In this document: positions 47,731 through 60,037 of the stretch, in pieces
Layout: each line of letters opens with the position of its first letter
Numbering within the stretch: position 1 is the stretch's first letter
DNA from: Tetragonia tetragonoides
Lineage: Eukaryota > Streptophyta > Magnoliopsida > Caryophyllales > Aizoaceae
Length of the DNA stretch: 64,000 nt
Assembly (NCBI GenBank): GCA_038025085.1
Contig: CM076153.1
Span: forward strand, 15,165,001-15,229,000
Direction: 5' to 3'
The notes under the pieces: model-generated
Database searches by the model: none
What the model was told of the DNA's origin: nothing
What the model saw: the letters and a program-made list of their open reading frames with translations, nothing else
Translations under genes and position numbers: made by a program

Positions 47731-48003
47731 CTATGTTTGGCACAAATGGCTAGCTTTTCAATATAAGTTACAGTTTGAAGTTTGCAGTTAGTGCTTTTAA
47801 CTCTCTGCTCTCAAACAATTTACCACATTATTTTCAATTTGCAGCTACAGAACGGCTAATTTTGTGAAAGCTATCCATAGTAGCTTTCATCTGCAGCTAG
47901 AGCTAGTTGATTAGGCATTTCTTAGCAACTTTTAACGATTTTCTACTTCTTTGCTCTTTTAACATTTGATAGGCATAACTATAACTAATTTTGTCAAACA
48001 TAG
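47731..48003. mobile_element. MITE, 273 bp, TIR ctatgtttg(g/a)ca
   Basis: 'ctatgtttggca' at 47731-47742 and 'tgtcaaacatag' at 47992-48003 are inverted complements with one mismatch. The interior has inverted 'gctagc/gctagt' motifs and no ORF. Just downstream of the WAT1-like gene's 3' end. Confidence 0.7.
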
Positions 48004-48095
48004 TCTAAGTATTGCTGATCATATATAGAAAATGGTGGGAGTACCTATTTCCTTGAGGGCTTTGTGAAGCAAAATCTTCACTTGATCATGAACTC

Positions 48096-51000
48096 TTATA
48101 CAAAGGAGAGTGAATTCTTAGTTACTTCCATGTTTTTGAAATCTATGACTTCTTGCTTTGCTTCAGCTGGTGCACAACTTGTAGGTGCACAAATTCTTTG
48201 TTCTTTGGTCTTTGCCCACAACACACAGTAGAGCCCTCCAACTAGTAAAATTCCACCTAAAATGCTGAGAAGAACCAACAAAAGAAATTAGCGTATGAAG
48301 TATCATCTCTCTCGTAGAAGCACTTAAAATAAGAGTGTAGGGGTAAGGAATCATTTGATCAATATTCTTGAAACTTTACTGTTGAAATTAATTATTGAAA
48401 TTATATATTGTGAATAGTCAATTAATTATAACTGCCAAATAGAGTCAAAACTCAAGAGATATTCTAGCGATTGGAAGAATCGTCTTTTATCGTGAGGTTG
48501 AGAGTTAGATTCATATCAACGTTTGTACAATTGTAGTAGTACCTTTTATAAAACCAAAAAGCTTTTTAAGGTAGTTTTCAAAATGGCCAAAGAAACAATG
48601 GCAAAAAGAAAGGAAATAAAAGTACCTGCCCAAAGTGATAATCTCGCCCAAAAGAAGTACAGAACATAAGGTGGTGATAACAAGGCCCAAAGGTGTCCAC
48701 ATTGCTAGGAAAACTGGACCCTTCTTCTCTATCACAAATGCTTGTAGACAGTATGCAACCCCTGTCACAACTATGCCCTGTTTCCAAATATAATTAAGAG
48801 TACAGGCATGAGAATTAAGTGCTTAGCTACTGAATAGCTAGTACTCCCTCCGGTCCACGGAAATCTTGACGTTTGGAGAATATGACTAATATTAAGAAAA
48901 ACACATTTTAGCACAAAAATTCCAAATTTACCCTTAAAAAAGCACATGAGGTATTAAGAGAGAGAAAATAATATTTTAATGAGTATTTATTGCTTTCCTT
49001 GCTTTTGTATTACTTTCCTTACTTTTGTAGCTAGTGGCGTGAGAAATCTTTTTTTTATTTATTTCCTTGCACATGGGGGTGAGAAGGTGGGAGGGGTAAG
49101 ATAGTAAAGGGTGCTCAAATACATTACCATATAAGGAAACGTAAAGATTTCCATGGTCCAAACATAAGTGGAAAGCGTAAAGATTTCCGTGGACCGGAGG
49201 GAGTACCATAGAGCTCATGTATATTATGTAAACATACGAAAGATCTTGTGTAAGCCATTTTATCGTAAAACAGTCAAAATAATTAATATCTTTAATTTAA
49301 AACGGAGCATATTTCTTATTCCAAAATATATATTTATGTTCAAAATGTAATTGTGGTCTTCCTGTGAGACCATCCTAATTCTTATAGAAGTTTTTGTGTT
49401 ATGCCAATTCTTTTATCATTAGAGCGTTATCTTTTCATTATTATTGCTTTATTGGAACCAAATTTTCTAGTGTTTGTAATAGGGAACCCACTTATTGAGA
49501 AGTTAGGGTTTCCCTCCTACTTGGTCAGTAGTTCAGTTCAGTTCTTAATTATACTTTTTCTTTCACATATTACTGTTAGTCTAATTCATCTACTAAGTTG
49601 GATCGAAGCATTCAAAGCTATAGCAAAGGCTTCCGCGAAGAGGCTGTAATATGGAAAATAGCGATTAAATGGAAGCCGGTCGGAATTGTTGAATCTCTAG
49701 TGCTACATAGCTTTTTCATTCGAATGTATTCTGATGTTTTAGATCTATTTCTTGTTGAATTTAACCCTTCTTGTAAGTGTCATATGGATTTCAATTAATG
49801 AAATTTATTTCCCCTCAAAAAAAAAAAGGATGAGTTAAATAAGTTTGAGCAAGTCTTGTTCGAAACCAACTCACATAAAAATAGGGTCACTATTTAGAAA
49901 TATAGGGAGCAATGACCTTTATTTCATATAAAAGTGACCCTCGTCACACCAAAAGTTACGAAAAAACCGTCTTATAGAAATTTTTGGGAATAAGTTTTGT
50001 TTAATTCAGATCAATTGAAAATAACACTCCCCTTTTTATCATAAAAGAACACTCCCTAGTGATTGAGTTAAACATAGAAAACATATGTTTAATTTCTGCT
50101 ATTGTAAAATGAAGCTAAATTTCATCCACACCGGTCATAATTTGTTTTATACGTTTATAATTTAATAATTTTTTCTTGCTTATAATTATTACTTAAACGA
50201 GTAACATGTAAGTGACAATCATTTCATGGTTCTATCATGTTTCCATTTATGGATATGGTATAGTTGAATACTACTCCACGTAGCTAGATGAGGACTGTTG
50301 AGTGTTTAAGCAATTATGGCGCTCTTTAATAATTTATCTTGGTAGTCTTTTTATTAGTTGTTGTAGGGCATGTATGCCACTTCTTGACTTCACCATGATG
50401 GTCGAATGAGCTTAGGCCTAACTTATTATTACTTTTCTTTTTTTTTTTGTCATAAGGACGTATGTAATAGCCCGCAAATTATACACGCTGGGCAAGTTAA
50501 CCCATCTTTAATAGGCTAACGGGTTTAAGTAGAGGAGAAGACCCTCCCTACAAAAAAAGGTAAAGGTGATTTTTATTCTCCCTACAAGATGATAATTTAA
50601 ACCCCTCACTACTGAATTGTAAGGGTAGAACACCTACCACTTATGCTCCCTTCTCATCCTCAACTTATTATTACTTTTTCGAAATGAAAAAAAGAATGAA
50701 TAATTAAGAGGGGTTATGAATTTTTATTTATTTATTTTTAATTATCAAAAAAAAAAAAAAATAAAAAGAGGAGTGATGATTGTATACGTACACAGTAGAC
50801 AACGGCTACTAGGCGGATGTTCCATCCAAGCATCCACTGAGAAGGACGGCGCTCCACAGCAATGGCTATCACAAATGATTGGATTGAGCTTAAGAAGCAA
50901 CTTAGTGCCGTGAACAAGAGCTTTGATGGATAGCCTTTCATGATTCGTGCCTGTCACAAATTAACATATATTCATAATCAATTACTCATATTGGGCCTAC

Positions 51001-54000
51001 AATAATCATCGGATTAAATTTTTGATTGAGTTGGTTATAACACATAGTATCAGAGGACCTGTGAAATATCCATATTTGAAGTCTAATAAGCATTCGCACG
51101 AAGGGGTGTATTAATAAGGAATATAATACCATAAGCTCAAATTTTTGGTTGAGTTTATTTTATTTTGTTTTATTTTATTTTATGGTTGATTTGGTTTCAA
51201 CACAAATTATACAATCTTCAGTTCTTCACATAAGGTAATAAGTGACATTATTATTATGTAGTCCATATAGATTAGAAGAAGAAATTAAGACAGCTCATAA
51301 TTACTCTCTCCCATTTCAAATTCTTCTTTCAGTTTGACTTTTTAAAGTCAAAGTTTACAAATTTGACCATTAATATAAGAAAATGTATAAGCATATAAAT
51401 ATAAAAGTAAAAATACTATTACAAAGGATTAGACTCATTTAAATAATATTTTTGAAATATTTCATTATTGTAATAATTATTTTAGTAATAGAATTATAAT
51501 TATTCCCGATCAGGGTGTCATGTATCGTGGAGATCGTAAGAAGTCAAAAGAAAAGAAGAATAATAAGGAACATTATGGAGCAAGTATATACCTGCATGAC
51601 TAGCCATAGAGCCCAAAATGTGTTCCCAGTGAGCAAAATAAAGCAACCCTTAATCCAAGTAGTACCAGAATGGCTATCATTCTGAGGTTGTTGACTGTTC
51701 GCAGCAGGGTGGCCAAGCAAGTGATGGTGGCTAAAGAAATTGATGGAAGGGCCCTTGTAAAGGGCTAGGATTACAGCACCTCCCAAGCAAATCACAATTC
51801 CAATAAGCTTTGCAATTCCAAGGGCTGTCTTTATTTTCCATGTCTCTAACCTGTATTATCATTAATTAATTATCATATTAATTATTGCATGCATAATTAC
51901 ATTTCAAAGCTAAACATCATCGGATATGATTCCTTTAAACTTTATCCCCTTCATCAGCTGGTTTAGCCCAAAATTGTTATATATGTACAAGCTCAATTCA
52001 GTTCAATATTAATGGCCCACTTTTTCTCGCACATCCGTTTATTTTAGTTCAATTAAGTGAAGTTTAATACGAGCGAGTAATTAAATAGAGTTCTGTGAAA
52101 AAAAAAACACGGTTCAACACATACTTGATTCATTTAAAAGTAGCTAAATTTTACGTTGGTCATAAGTAAATTTGCCAATGAAATAGATATTGGCCTAATT
52201 GTTAAAACTGAAACTTTGGATATATTAGTTCCATATTCGATTCTCCCACCTTGGTTATATGTAAGTTTATTGTAGTAATTTATGTGACCTATGCCTCCCT
52301 TGGACAGTTGGACCTAATTGTTAAATGCTTGGTAGATGATGATTGACCAAATGGATGTGTACGACCGCAAATAGTGATATTTGCGACAACTTTAGTTCTA
52401 TGTGAAAAAGGGTGAACAAACAGGCCTGTCAAGACCTGAACTTTCATAAAATTGGCAACTCAGGACCTCATGTATTGACTCAGCCGAGTTAGGTCTAAAA
52501 CTGTATATTATACTCCCAAAGTAACATTATACACAAGAAATAAAGGGAAGAAACATGACATGCGTATTTATACAAGTGTTTTACCATATCCAAACTTCAT
52601 TCTCTCTCCTCCTCTGCCTCCATCAGTTCATTCATATCTATTACTCCTGTCTATTTTTATTAGGCCAAGCTTCCATTAATATGCCTCTATTAAATTGAAC
52701 AATCCACTCAAAAGAGCCTCTTATCCTACTGATAAGAAAAATCCCCATTAATGGGCATCATTTAATGGCGGTGGTGTTGGGCTGCTGGCAATGAAAAATC
52801 AATCACGCTCCTCAAACCCACGCAACATTTTGATCCTAAACAAAGACCAGAATTGTACTAGTAGTGTCTCACTATCTGTAAGGTTTTCTTGTTTCCGCCA
52901 TTGTTGTGAGCTTAGAGGAGAGAAAAAAACCACCGATGTCGTTTGCAAACCTCAAGCAAAAAAGTAAGCAATCAAAACCCTCAACGCTCTTATTCGCTTC
53001 CTAGATCTATTACACCAAAATTACTTCAGAAATTCCAACTGAAGTTGCATCCGGGCATTATGAGCAAACAACAACGTTCCATTGCGACGGTATTAGCTTC
53101 AATTTGTGAATTTCATCCCAGATATGATGGGGTTTCCCTGTTATTTTCTAGGTTTAAATTTTGGGGGTTCTATGATATTAGTTCAATTGGGTTTCTCTTG
53201 GATTGTGTTAGTTTTGCTGGGTTTAGATTGGGTGGGAAAGTAGCAATGGATTTGAGCTCGAAGGTAAATCAATGGAGTTAGAAGGGATTGAAGGGAGTGA
53301 GAGATAATAAATGGAGGCAGGGGAGGAGAGAGGGAGAGGGGATTTGTACACATAAATGGGCTTAGTACGTATATTGGGTGTACAAGATACAATATAACAT
53401 GTGCCACGTCAATGATTTAACTGAGTTAAGCTTTAACTTGCCCCAACTCGACCACAGGTCCTGAGTTGCCAATTTTTGGAAAGTTTAGGTCCTGACAGGT
53501 CTGTTTATTCGAAAAAGGGTACACATCTAATTTTTCAGGGTGCACTAGCTAAAAGACCTAAAACAATCTACATCATGAATACGGGAGCACATTTTAGAGC
53601 AAACACTAGCCCTTAAAGTTGAAAGCTATGATTCCTATACCTATTTATGGGTATTAGTCCATAATAATCTACTAAACTGATGATCTTTCTAACTGTCTTT
53701 AATTTGGCGTAGTACATCATTCTTAGAGCTTTCTTAACAAGCTTGTTAGACTTGTTGTTAGCTAAATGGGGTATATTTGTATACGTAACAATATCGATAT
53801 GGAGATTATGTACACGAGTGCTATGTCTAGGCTTTCTAAGTTTCTAGCAAGTCAACAAAATAAAATTTCTGATTATAGTTGGTTAATGAGTTAAATGACT
53901 TTACTATATTTGTATTATGTGGTTACTTTTGTGTAGTTTTCTGATTATAGTTGGTTAATGAGTTAAATGACTTTACTATATTTGTATTATGTGGTTACTT

Positions 54001-56124
54001 TTGTGTAGTTTGTTTGTTATTTGAGTAGAATATATGAACTTTGTGTGATATTTGTAGAGCTTTAATTTCTTGGTTAGCTAGCTTTGTCTAGCTAAATGGA
54101 GTGCATTACCAATGCTAAATATTCATGCAACGCATGGGCGAATCTAGTTTATTGGAGTAGGTGACAGTTGCCCACAATTAGATATGACTATTTTTTGCAG
54201 AAATATGAAAGGTTTATGGAGTTGCACCCTTTAAAAAATCATTTTGCCCCAGCAAAATTCTTTCCTCGATCCGCTACAAGAAAAAAAAAGTTTTAAGTCT
54301 AGTTTTCTTTTTTTTTAGCAAGCTATAATTGTAGTTTTTTTTGCTCGTTAAAAGGAGAGTGCAAGTGAATGGTGACCGAGGCATCCTCCGCTACGTTACG
54401 TTCGAACTCTCGTGTTCAATAGCGAACATATCAGAATAGCTGAACAACCAGCGTAAGTACTGACCCCGTCAACGTAGCACCAACCAGGGGCTAGTATAGT
54501 TCTTAAAAGCCAATAAACACAAGGCATTGGGGGAACGGGAATTCGAACTTATGATCTTTTTTTACCAAACCATGTGAGAGTAAATTTGAAACCATTAGAC
54601 CACCATCTTTATTGATAGGCTATAATTCTAGTTGATTGTGACAATGTGTGGATATTTTATGTATTGATTAAGATCACTTATCAATATGTTCCTAGGTAAC
54701 GTTATCAAATAATCTTCTCATATCCCTGACCCAATCTAATATGTGAAAGTGGAAAATTAGTAGACTGAAAAAGTGATGTCAATCAGGACTTTACAACAAA
54801 GAAACTAAAGGGGCATCATTTCCCCAGGTGAAAGTAGAATGAGATCGATGAAGTTCTATATTATTACTTGAAAAATGATAACCATTCCACTTTTAAAATA
54901 ACTTGTTTACTTTTATGTTAATTTATTATTATTATTTTTTTAACAAGCAAGAAATACTCCGCTAATCTCGTAAAGGATTAACATATCTCATCTCTATCAA
55001 CAAATTGGTTAACTTTTGATTGAAAGAGGATGATTAAGAGAGACGAGAAAGACAAAAATGACCCCAATTTACCATAAAATACGCTACAAAATTTACTTCT
55101 CGAAAGACAATGAAGCACTTTAACCTTGTTAAAAGATTTGTTAAAAGATTGAAGATTTTTTTTAATGTTAATGTTATGTACTTATGTACTCGGGAACTAA
55201 AGTGGTCTCACATATAGACAACTAGTCTAATCAAAGTTGTCATCTCCATCCAATAAAGCACAGATCCTGAGTGAATCTTGCACCCATGAAATGCAAATTA
55301 AAACACCAACCAAATTGATGATTCATGATGGAAACAGAAACACCCATTATTAGTCTAATTGGGATTAACAATTGATTATCAAATTGAGGAGATCGTTTAC
55401 CTGAAAATTACTGCCAGGAAGAAAGTGATCACAGGAAGGCAATTTGTTGTTGCAGCCCCTAAGCTTGCCGAGGTGTATGTTAGTCCGATACCATACAAAT
55501 CTAAGCTCAATGTTATCCTGCAAATCAAATTCGTCTTATGAATTAGGATTATATCCCCACTACACTACTTCTTGCATTTACGTATTACACTTGTAGATAC
55601 TTACCACGTATAAAAGTATCGTACCAAGTTAACCATAATCCATTTATATTTGCCAACATATAAATGCTACATGTATAATTGTGTTTAATTTTGATGAGCA
55701 AAGAACATCATCATAAAATCAAAAGCACTTACCCAGACAAAGACATCATAAAAATCTGCCAGAACATCTTGAATGAGAGATGAGGTGCATGTTTCCTGAA
55801 CCGTACGTAACACATAATTAATAGCTTAATCAAGAACCTCAAGATCATTACATATATAGTTCGACATGAAAAACTAAAACAAAAGTAAAAAGAAAAACAA
55901 GCAATGACAATATAAACACGGAAATAAACTTGTAAGTACATACACACGTACCACTCGAGAAGTATAGCAAAAGGTGCTAAGAAAACAGTAGCGATGGCTT
56001 GTCTATAGAAGGTGAAGATGAAATTGTTCATACCGACGTTGAATGCAGCCTTAGATAGCAAGAACATACCAGCATAAATGATTTGTATACCAAGAACAAC
56101 AAGAAAAGGCTTGTTTGATTCCAT
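48096..56124 (-). CDS. WAT1-related (EamA/nodulin MtN21-type) membrane transporter
   Basis: Seven exons in transcript order: 56124-55952, 55795-55733, 55517-55401, 51850-51592, 50950-50792, 48777-48626 and 48264-48096. Phases all agree and the total is 1092 bases, 363 residues, the usual size. The start is MESNKPFLVVLGIQIIYAGM. Membrane segments typical of two EamA repeats follow: one in exon 1 (FTFYRQAIATVFLAPFAIL), one around ITLSLDLYGIGLTYTS, then CLGGAVILALYKGPS, GCFILLTGNTFWALW, SFVIAIAVERRPSQWMLGWN, GVAYCLQAFVIEKKGPVF and GGILLVGGLYCVLWAKTKE, ending in a cytosolic tail (KNSLSFV). WAT1-like proteins are vacuole- or plasma-membrane transporters, some linked to auxin or wall deposition; this one's substrate is unknown. 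Exon borders match the family pattern. Three introns are swollen by mobile elements. Confidence 0.93.
48842..49205. mobile_element. Stowaway-like MITE, 364 bp, in WAT1 intron 5
   Basis: 'tactccctccggtccacgg' and 'ccgtggaccggagggagta' are perfect inverted ends with TA at both borders, as for Tc1/mariner-derived MITEs. It sits in the intron between exons 5 and 6. Confidence 0.92.
51030..51165 (+). repeat. SINE-like element in WAT1 intron 4
   Basis: 'cacatagtatcagagg' (A-box-like) and 'ccatatttgaagtctaataagcattcgcacgaaggggtg' match the body of 45709-45929. It is flanked by 'aaatttttgattgagtt' / 'aaatttttggttgagtt'. Confidence 0.5.
52185..52320 (+). repeat. SINE-like remnant in WAT1 intron
   Basis: 'tggcctaattgttaaaac' (A-box-like) and 'catattcgattctccc' (B-box-like) ~45 bases apart. 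Ends not defined. Confidence 0.4.
52414..53510. mobile_element. MULE, 1,097 bp, non-autonomous, with 10-bp TSD
   Basis: Both ends are the inverted sequences GAACAAACAG(G)CCTGTCA and GAATAAACAGACCTGTCA, extended over ~50 bases (shared 'aaattggcaactcaggacct'). GAAAAAGGGT directly repeats at 52404-52413 and 53511-53520, a 9-10-bp TSD as expected for Mutator-like elements. It is inserted in the large WAT1 intron between exons 3 and 4 (transcript order). A 112-residue frame (52943-53281) with LYSLPRSITPKLL-type text has no recognised domain. Confidence 0.92.
52943..53281 (+). other. Unrecognised ORF carried by MULE, 112 aa
   Basis: The frame starts MQTSSKKVSNQNPQRSYSLP and ends SSKVNQWS. It has a hydrophobic stretch (GFYDISSIGFLLDCVSFAGF). 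It could be a captured host fragment (Pack-MULE) or chance. Low support. Confidence 0.25.
53866..54011. repeat. Tandem duplication, 72-bp unit x2
   Basis: The phrase beginning 'ctgattatagttggttaatg' repeats exactly at 53869 and 53941 with no mismatch that I see, in the WAT1 intron. Confidence 0.95.
54118..54150 (+). repeat. Helitron-like 3' terminus
   Basis: 'atgcaacgcat' can form a short hairpin, followed by 'gggcgaat' and CTAG|T, the form of a Helitron 3' end. If so the element extends leftwards. Compare 37586 on the minus strand. Confidence 0.35.
54337..54619 (-). mobile_element. Full-length tRNA-derived SINE
   Basis: On the minus strand it reads 'gatggtggtctaatggttt' (A box), then 'taagttcgaattcccg' (B box), a conserved body with 'ttggtgctacgttgacgggg' and a short T/A-rich 3' end. 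The ends are bounded by GCTATAATT(G/C)TAGTT at 54322-54336 and 54620-54634, a 15-bp TSD with one mismatch. Same family as 30656-30877. Confidence 0.9.
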
Positions 56125-57408
56125 TTTTATTTCTTAGCTTCAAAGTTCAAAGGTTGAGCCTTAAGCTATATATGATGAGAAATGAGAATTTGGTTGGTAA
56201 AATGTGTGGGATGTATAAGGATATTTATATAGGGTGTGTGATCAAGAAGTAGTGTCTATGAGAGTGACACAAGAGGTATGTGGTAAAATAAAGATATATT
56301 TACATTTTATTTAATTAATTTGTATACAAAAGATATGCCATTATAGACCTAAGGTAGCAAGACGAAGAAGAAAATATAGGGGGACCAAGAAAAATCTGTT
56401 GTGGTGATGTCTCTATTTTTTTAAGCATTGAGGACTTGGAGGCCAAACGCGATATCATATTCATAGGGCAACTAGCTAGACAGCAACCAATCTTGGAAAC
56501 TTTATGCTTTTTTTTTTTTTTAATGAACTTGAAAGAATAAGGCTTTTTAATTTAATAATCATATTTCTTTATATCTTGTTTTCTAAATCTTTTTTTTCTT
56601 CTAGCTTTTCTTTAGCTTTAATAAGGGAATGAGAAAATAGATTTATGCTGTGTCTGATTAGTACGTGTTGAACCTTATAGTAAGTTCGATATGGAGGACA
56701 CGGTGACGTGTGGAGGAACATAATTGTGGAGGTCAAAGTAGTTTTTGGGTTACTTGTAAAAGAGCACGGTTGGGCAAATTTATAGTGTATTATTATAGGA
56801 GAGTTTTATTAGGAGTTATTTCTAATAGTGTTTGGCTGGTTATGCAAGTATGTAATCTCGCTCTTAGATAGAGTGGTAGTTTTCTAATTTTATTAGGAGA
56901 GGATTTTAGGATCAATCTTAGGCTATAATTTTGATGTGAAGGTTAAAGTATTTACAAAAATTTGTGTAAGACCGTCCCACAGTGGTACGGAGTGATCTTT
57001 GTGAAAAATAATTAAGGACCGTGATTTGTGGATAAAAAGTCGGCATTTTTCTTCATAAAAGTCATTCATCCCTCCACGGGATGGCCATATACAAGATTAT
57101 TGTAAAGTATTATAAGGTGCTCATTAAGAGTCACCATGCATGTGAGAGTAATTTAGAGAGAGTCGTCATGAATGGCTTGAGAGTCCAATGATGAGTTATT
57201 GAGTAAAATAAGCACGTTGGAAGATATCTAGTGAGAAGACACAATTATTGGGAGCTCTAATCTTACTTTGCACACTTCACTCCCCACACACCTAAATGAG
57301 TTGTTATCTCTCTTTATGTAGGCTCTAAGTAGGTGTACGTCTAGATCTTTTTTACCTTTCACCATTCTCTTGATTTTCATTCATTACCAACTCATTATAC
57401 ATAAATTA
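56125..57408. other. WAT1 gene 5' flank and intergenic
   Basis: Upstream of the minus-strand WAT1-like gene. No other gene. A TATA-type sequence ('tttatatagg', ~56224 on the plus strand) lies about 100 bp upstream of the start codon, but its placement on the minus strand is not confirmed. Confidence 0.45.
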
Positions 57409-57409
57409 A

Positions 57410-57599
57410 TACTCCTTCTGTTTCAAAATGAGCTTCTTGTTTGACTTTGCATACAGTCTTCAGATAATACTTTGATGATCAACAACTATAATTACATAAC
57501 TATAATAATCATAAAAACTTGAAATTGTGAATTTACAAAAAAATATTTTGATCTTACTAATCTTCATATGTTTAGAAAAGTCATTTTGAAATGGAGGTA
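57410..57599. mobile_element. Stowaway-like MITE, 190 bp
   Basis: 'tactccttctgtttcaaaatga' and 'tcattttgaaatggaggta' are imperfect inverted ends bordered by TA. No ORF of its own. Confidence 0.65.
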
Positions 57600-57945
57600 T
57601 ATAGTGATGTTTATATAGTCTCCATGATGTTTCTAACAAGATTATTGTTCATCTTACAACACTTCCTCCCTAATTCGGGAAAAAGTAAACATTTACAAAA
57701 CTTTATTCGACTTCTTTTCATCCCACATTTTTCAAATTTTGTTTCTTCATCTTATTTTTCTTCTACATGTTCATCTTGTTATTCATCTTATTTTTCTTCT
57801 ACATTCCTCCTCCATTGGCGCTCATGTCACTACTATTCCTTATTTTCTTACTCAAAATTCGCCATAATTATGTTGTATTTTTGTTGGTGCTTTTGTCACC
57901 AACCATCATAAAATATTCATTTGATGTTCACAACTCTCTTCAAGT

Positions 57946-58741
57946 CAGGGGCGAAGCCAAGGGGGGCTGACATAGGCCTGGCCCCCGTGGCCCAGCCGAG
58001 AATATCTTGTATAATTGTTCCGGCCTATGTAAGATATATGTACTATTACCCTCAACACTAGACTTGTAAACTTCCTTTGCCTTAGGTTTGAATCTTGGTT
58101 GAAGCATATTTCTCTTTTATGCTTTCCCTTATTTTTCCTCTTTTTTCCCTTTCCCTTGCTTTTTCCCTTGTTTTTTTTTTCTCTTTATTGCTTTCTCACT
58201 TGTTTCCTCATACAATTCGACTTACAGATTTCTAATTATTTTTTTATTATTTGGACCAAATCACGTTTCTAATTTTAATTATTCTTGATCTCAAAAAAAT
58301 AAAAATTAATTACTCTTGAAGTACATACGCTCTCGAATTTCCAAACTTTTTTGAGTCTATTTTTCCCAAAATGAAATAAAAATTCCTAAAAACTTAACTA
58401 ACTTTAAACTTCTAAAATCAAGATGCATTTTTTTTATCACTATATTTATATTTTAACTCGTTAGTTCATTCTACATGGATCAAAAAAGAGTAAGTTTTAA
58501 CAATCAAGACTATTAACTCACTAGTCATGAAAGAGATTTTTATTGCCACTAATTTTGTATTTTATTTGATTTTATAGGGTATAGTCATGAAATCGAGTTC
58601 TATTAATTTATTTTTTTGTGGAATAAAAACCCGAATCTAGGGACAAAGAAACGAAGATTATTGATATGTTTCATTTGACCACATTAAAAAGTTAACAAAA
58701 TTTCTGGCCCCTGTACTTTCAAAATCCTAGCTTCGCCCCTG
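57946..58741. mobile_element. hAT-like non-autonomous element, 796 bp
   Basis: The ends 'caggggcgaagcc' and 'gcttcgcccctg' form the inverted repeat common to plant hAT-type elements (CAGGGGCGGAGCC class). The interior is AT-rich with no transposase. A clean 8-bp TSD is not seen. Confidence 0.7.
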
Positions 58742-59760
58742 ATCTCTATTACCCACCCGATAAGTTTAGCATCCCCATTGCAAAGGCGAGAAATCGACTC
58801 AAAAACATGGATGCACTATTGCTCTTCAAATATGGCATTATGCTACCGTCGGGACAATTTTTTTTTTTGTTTCACAAGGGTATTCACCGTCGATCACTAT
58901 GTTATGGGTAGCAGCATTATAGCCTTATAAGTTGAAAGTTATATCATGGAAAGCCAAATTTTGAATACGACTTTTTGAAAAACTAATTTATCCTTTTTTT
59001 TTGGGGTATCGTGTATGATGATATCTCATATGAGTTTATGTTTCCATTACAATGGTGACTTCAGTCACCACCAAAAATTTTCTCTTCAACCTATATATTT
59101 CTGTTATTTTTTATTATTAATGAGACACATTACGAGCTCTGAGTGGCTGGTGCCTTCTTGACGTACATATTGCATCAAAGGTGCCTCATTTGTGACACAA
59201 AAGCTTGATGGCTTGTTAATTAAGCTTGACATCTTGCAACAATGTCACCATTAGGCATCTCCACATGCATCTTGCTAAATTCATTGTCGTAGATATTCGA
59301 CTTTATAATTCTAAGCCCCAATTTATTATAGAGATTTTATAGAAAAAGTTCTTCTTGCTCGTTTTTTTCTCAATAAAACAATTATTTTAAGACTGTGGGT
59401 AAATACACTAGTACGTCCCAACTCGCTGTTTATATAAGCTAAGTGCACGCTAAGCATATCATCAATTATGCCATGAAATATGGGGATGACCAATTGTAAT
59501 TCTATTTGTCGTGCAAAAAATAAAATAATAACACTAGTAAAATAATTGTAAAAGCCAAAGGAAATTATAAATTAGCTTATTCATATAGTTAATTGATATT
59601 TTGGTCAAGAAATAAAATTATTAATAATTTAAGCTTTTTAAAAAACAACCAAATTTCATAAATTTTTCAAAATGAAACATTTTATACATAATTCTTGACG
59701 AAAAATAATCTTTAATTAATTGTTTATCCCTTGTCTTCACTATTTGTTTCTACGTTTTAT
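58742..59760. other. Intergenic, AT-rich
   Basis: No recognisable gene or element. Confidence 0.5.
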
Positions 59761-59766
59761 TAAAGA

Positions 59767-59846
<80 letters not shown>
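59767..59846. repeat. (ATT)n microsatellite, ~80 bp
   Basis: Uninterrupted ATT trinucleotides. The poly-isoleucine frame across it is not a gene. Confidence 0.95.
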
Positions 59847-59975
59847 GTTCTACTAATACTACTTTTATTATATTATTTTTATTATTATTTTCATTTTTAC
59901 TATTTCTGAAAATCTCTATTCCAAATAATTGATAAAATACATAAGTGCAAAAGTTCTAGTAAATTTCAGTTTTTT

Positions 59976-59977
<2 letters not shown>

Positions 59978-60034
<57 letters not shown>
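59978..60034. repeat. (AT)n microsatellite, ~57 bp
   Basis: Uninterrupted AT dinucleotides. Confidence 0.95.

Positions 60035-60037
<3 letters not shown>

Noticed and set aside
54337..54619. tRNA gene near the A and B boxes
   Set aside because: Box spacing suits a SINE, the body extends well past tRNA length, and a TSD is present.
59720..59932. Poly-isoleucine ORF
   Set aside because: It is a translation of the (ATT)n microsatellite.
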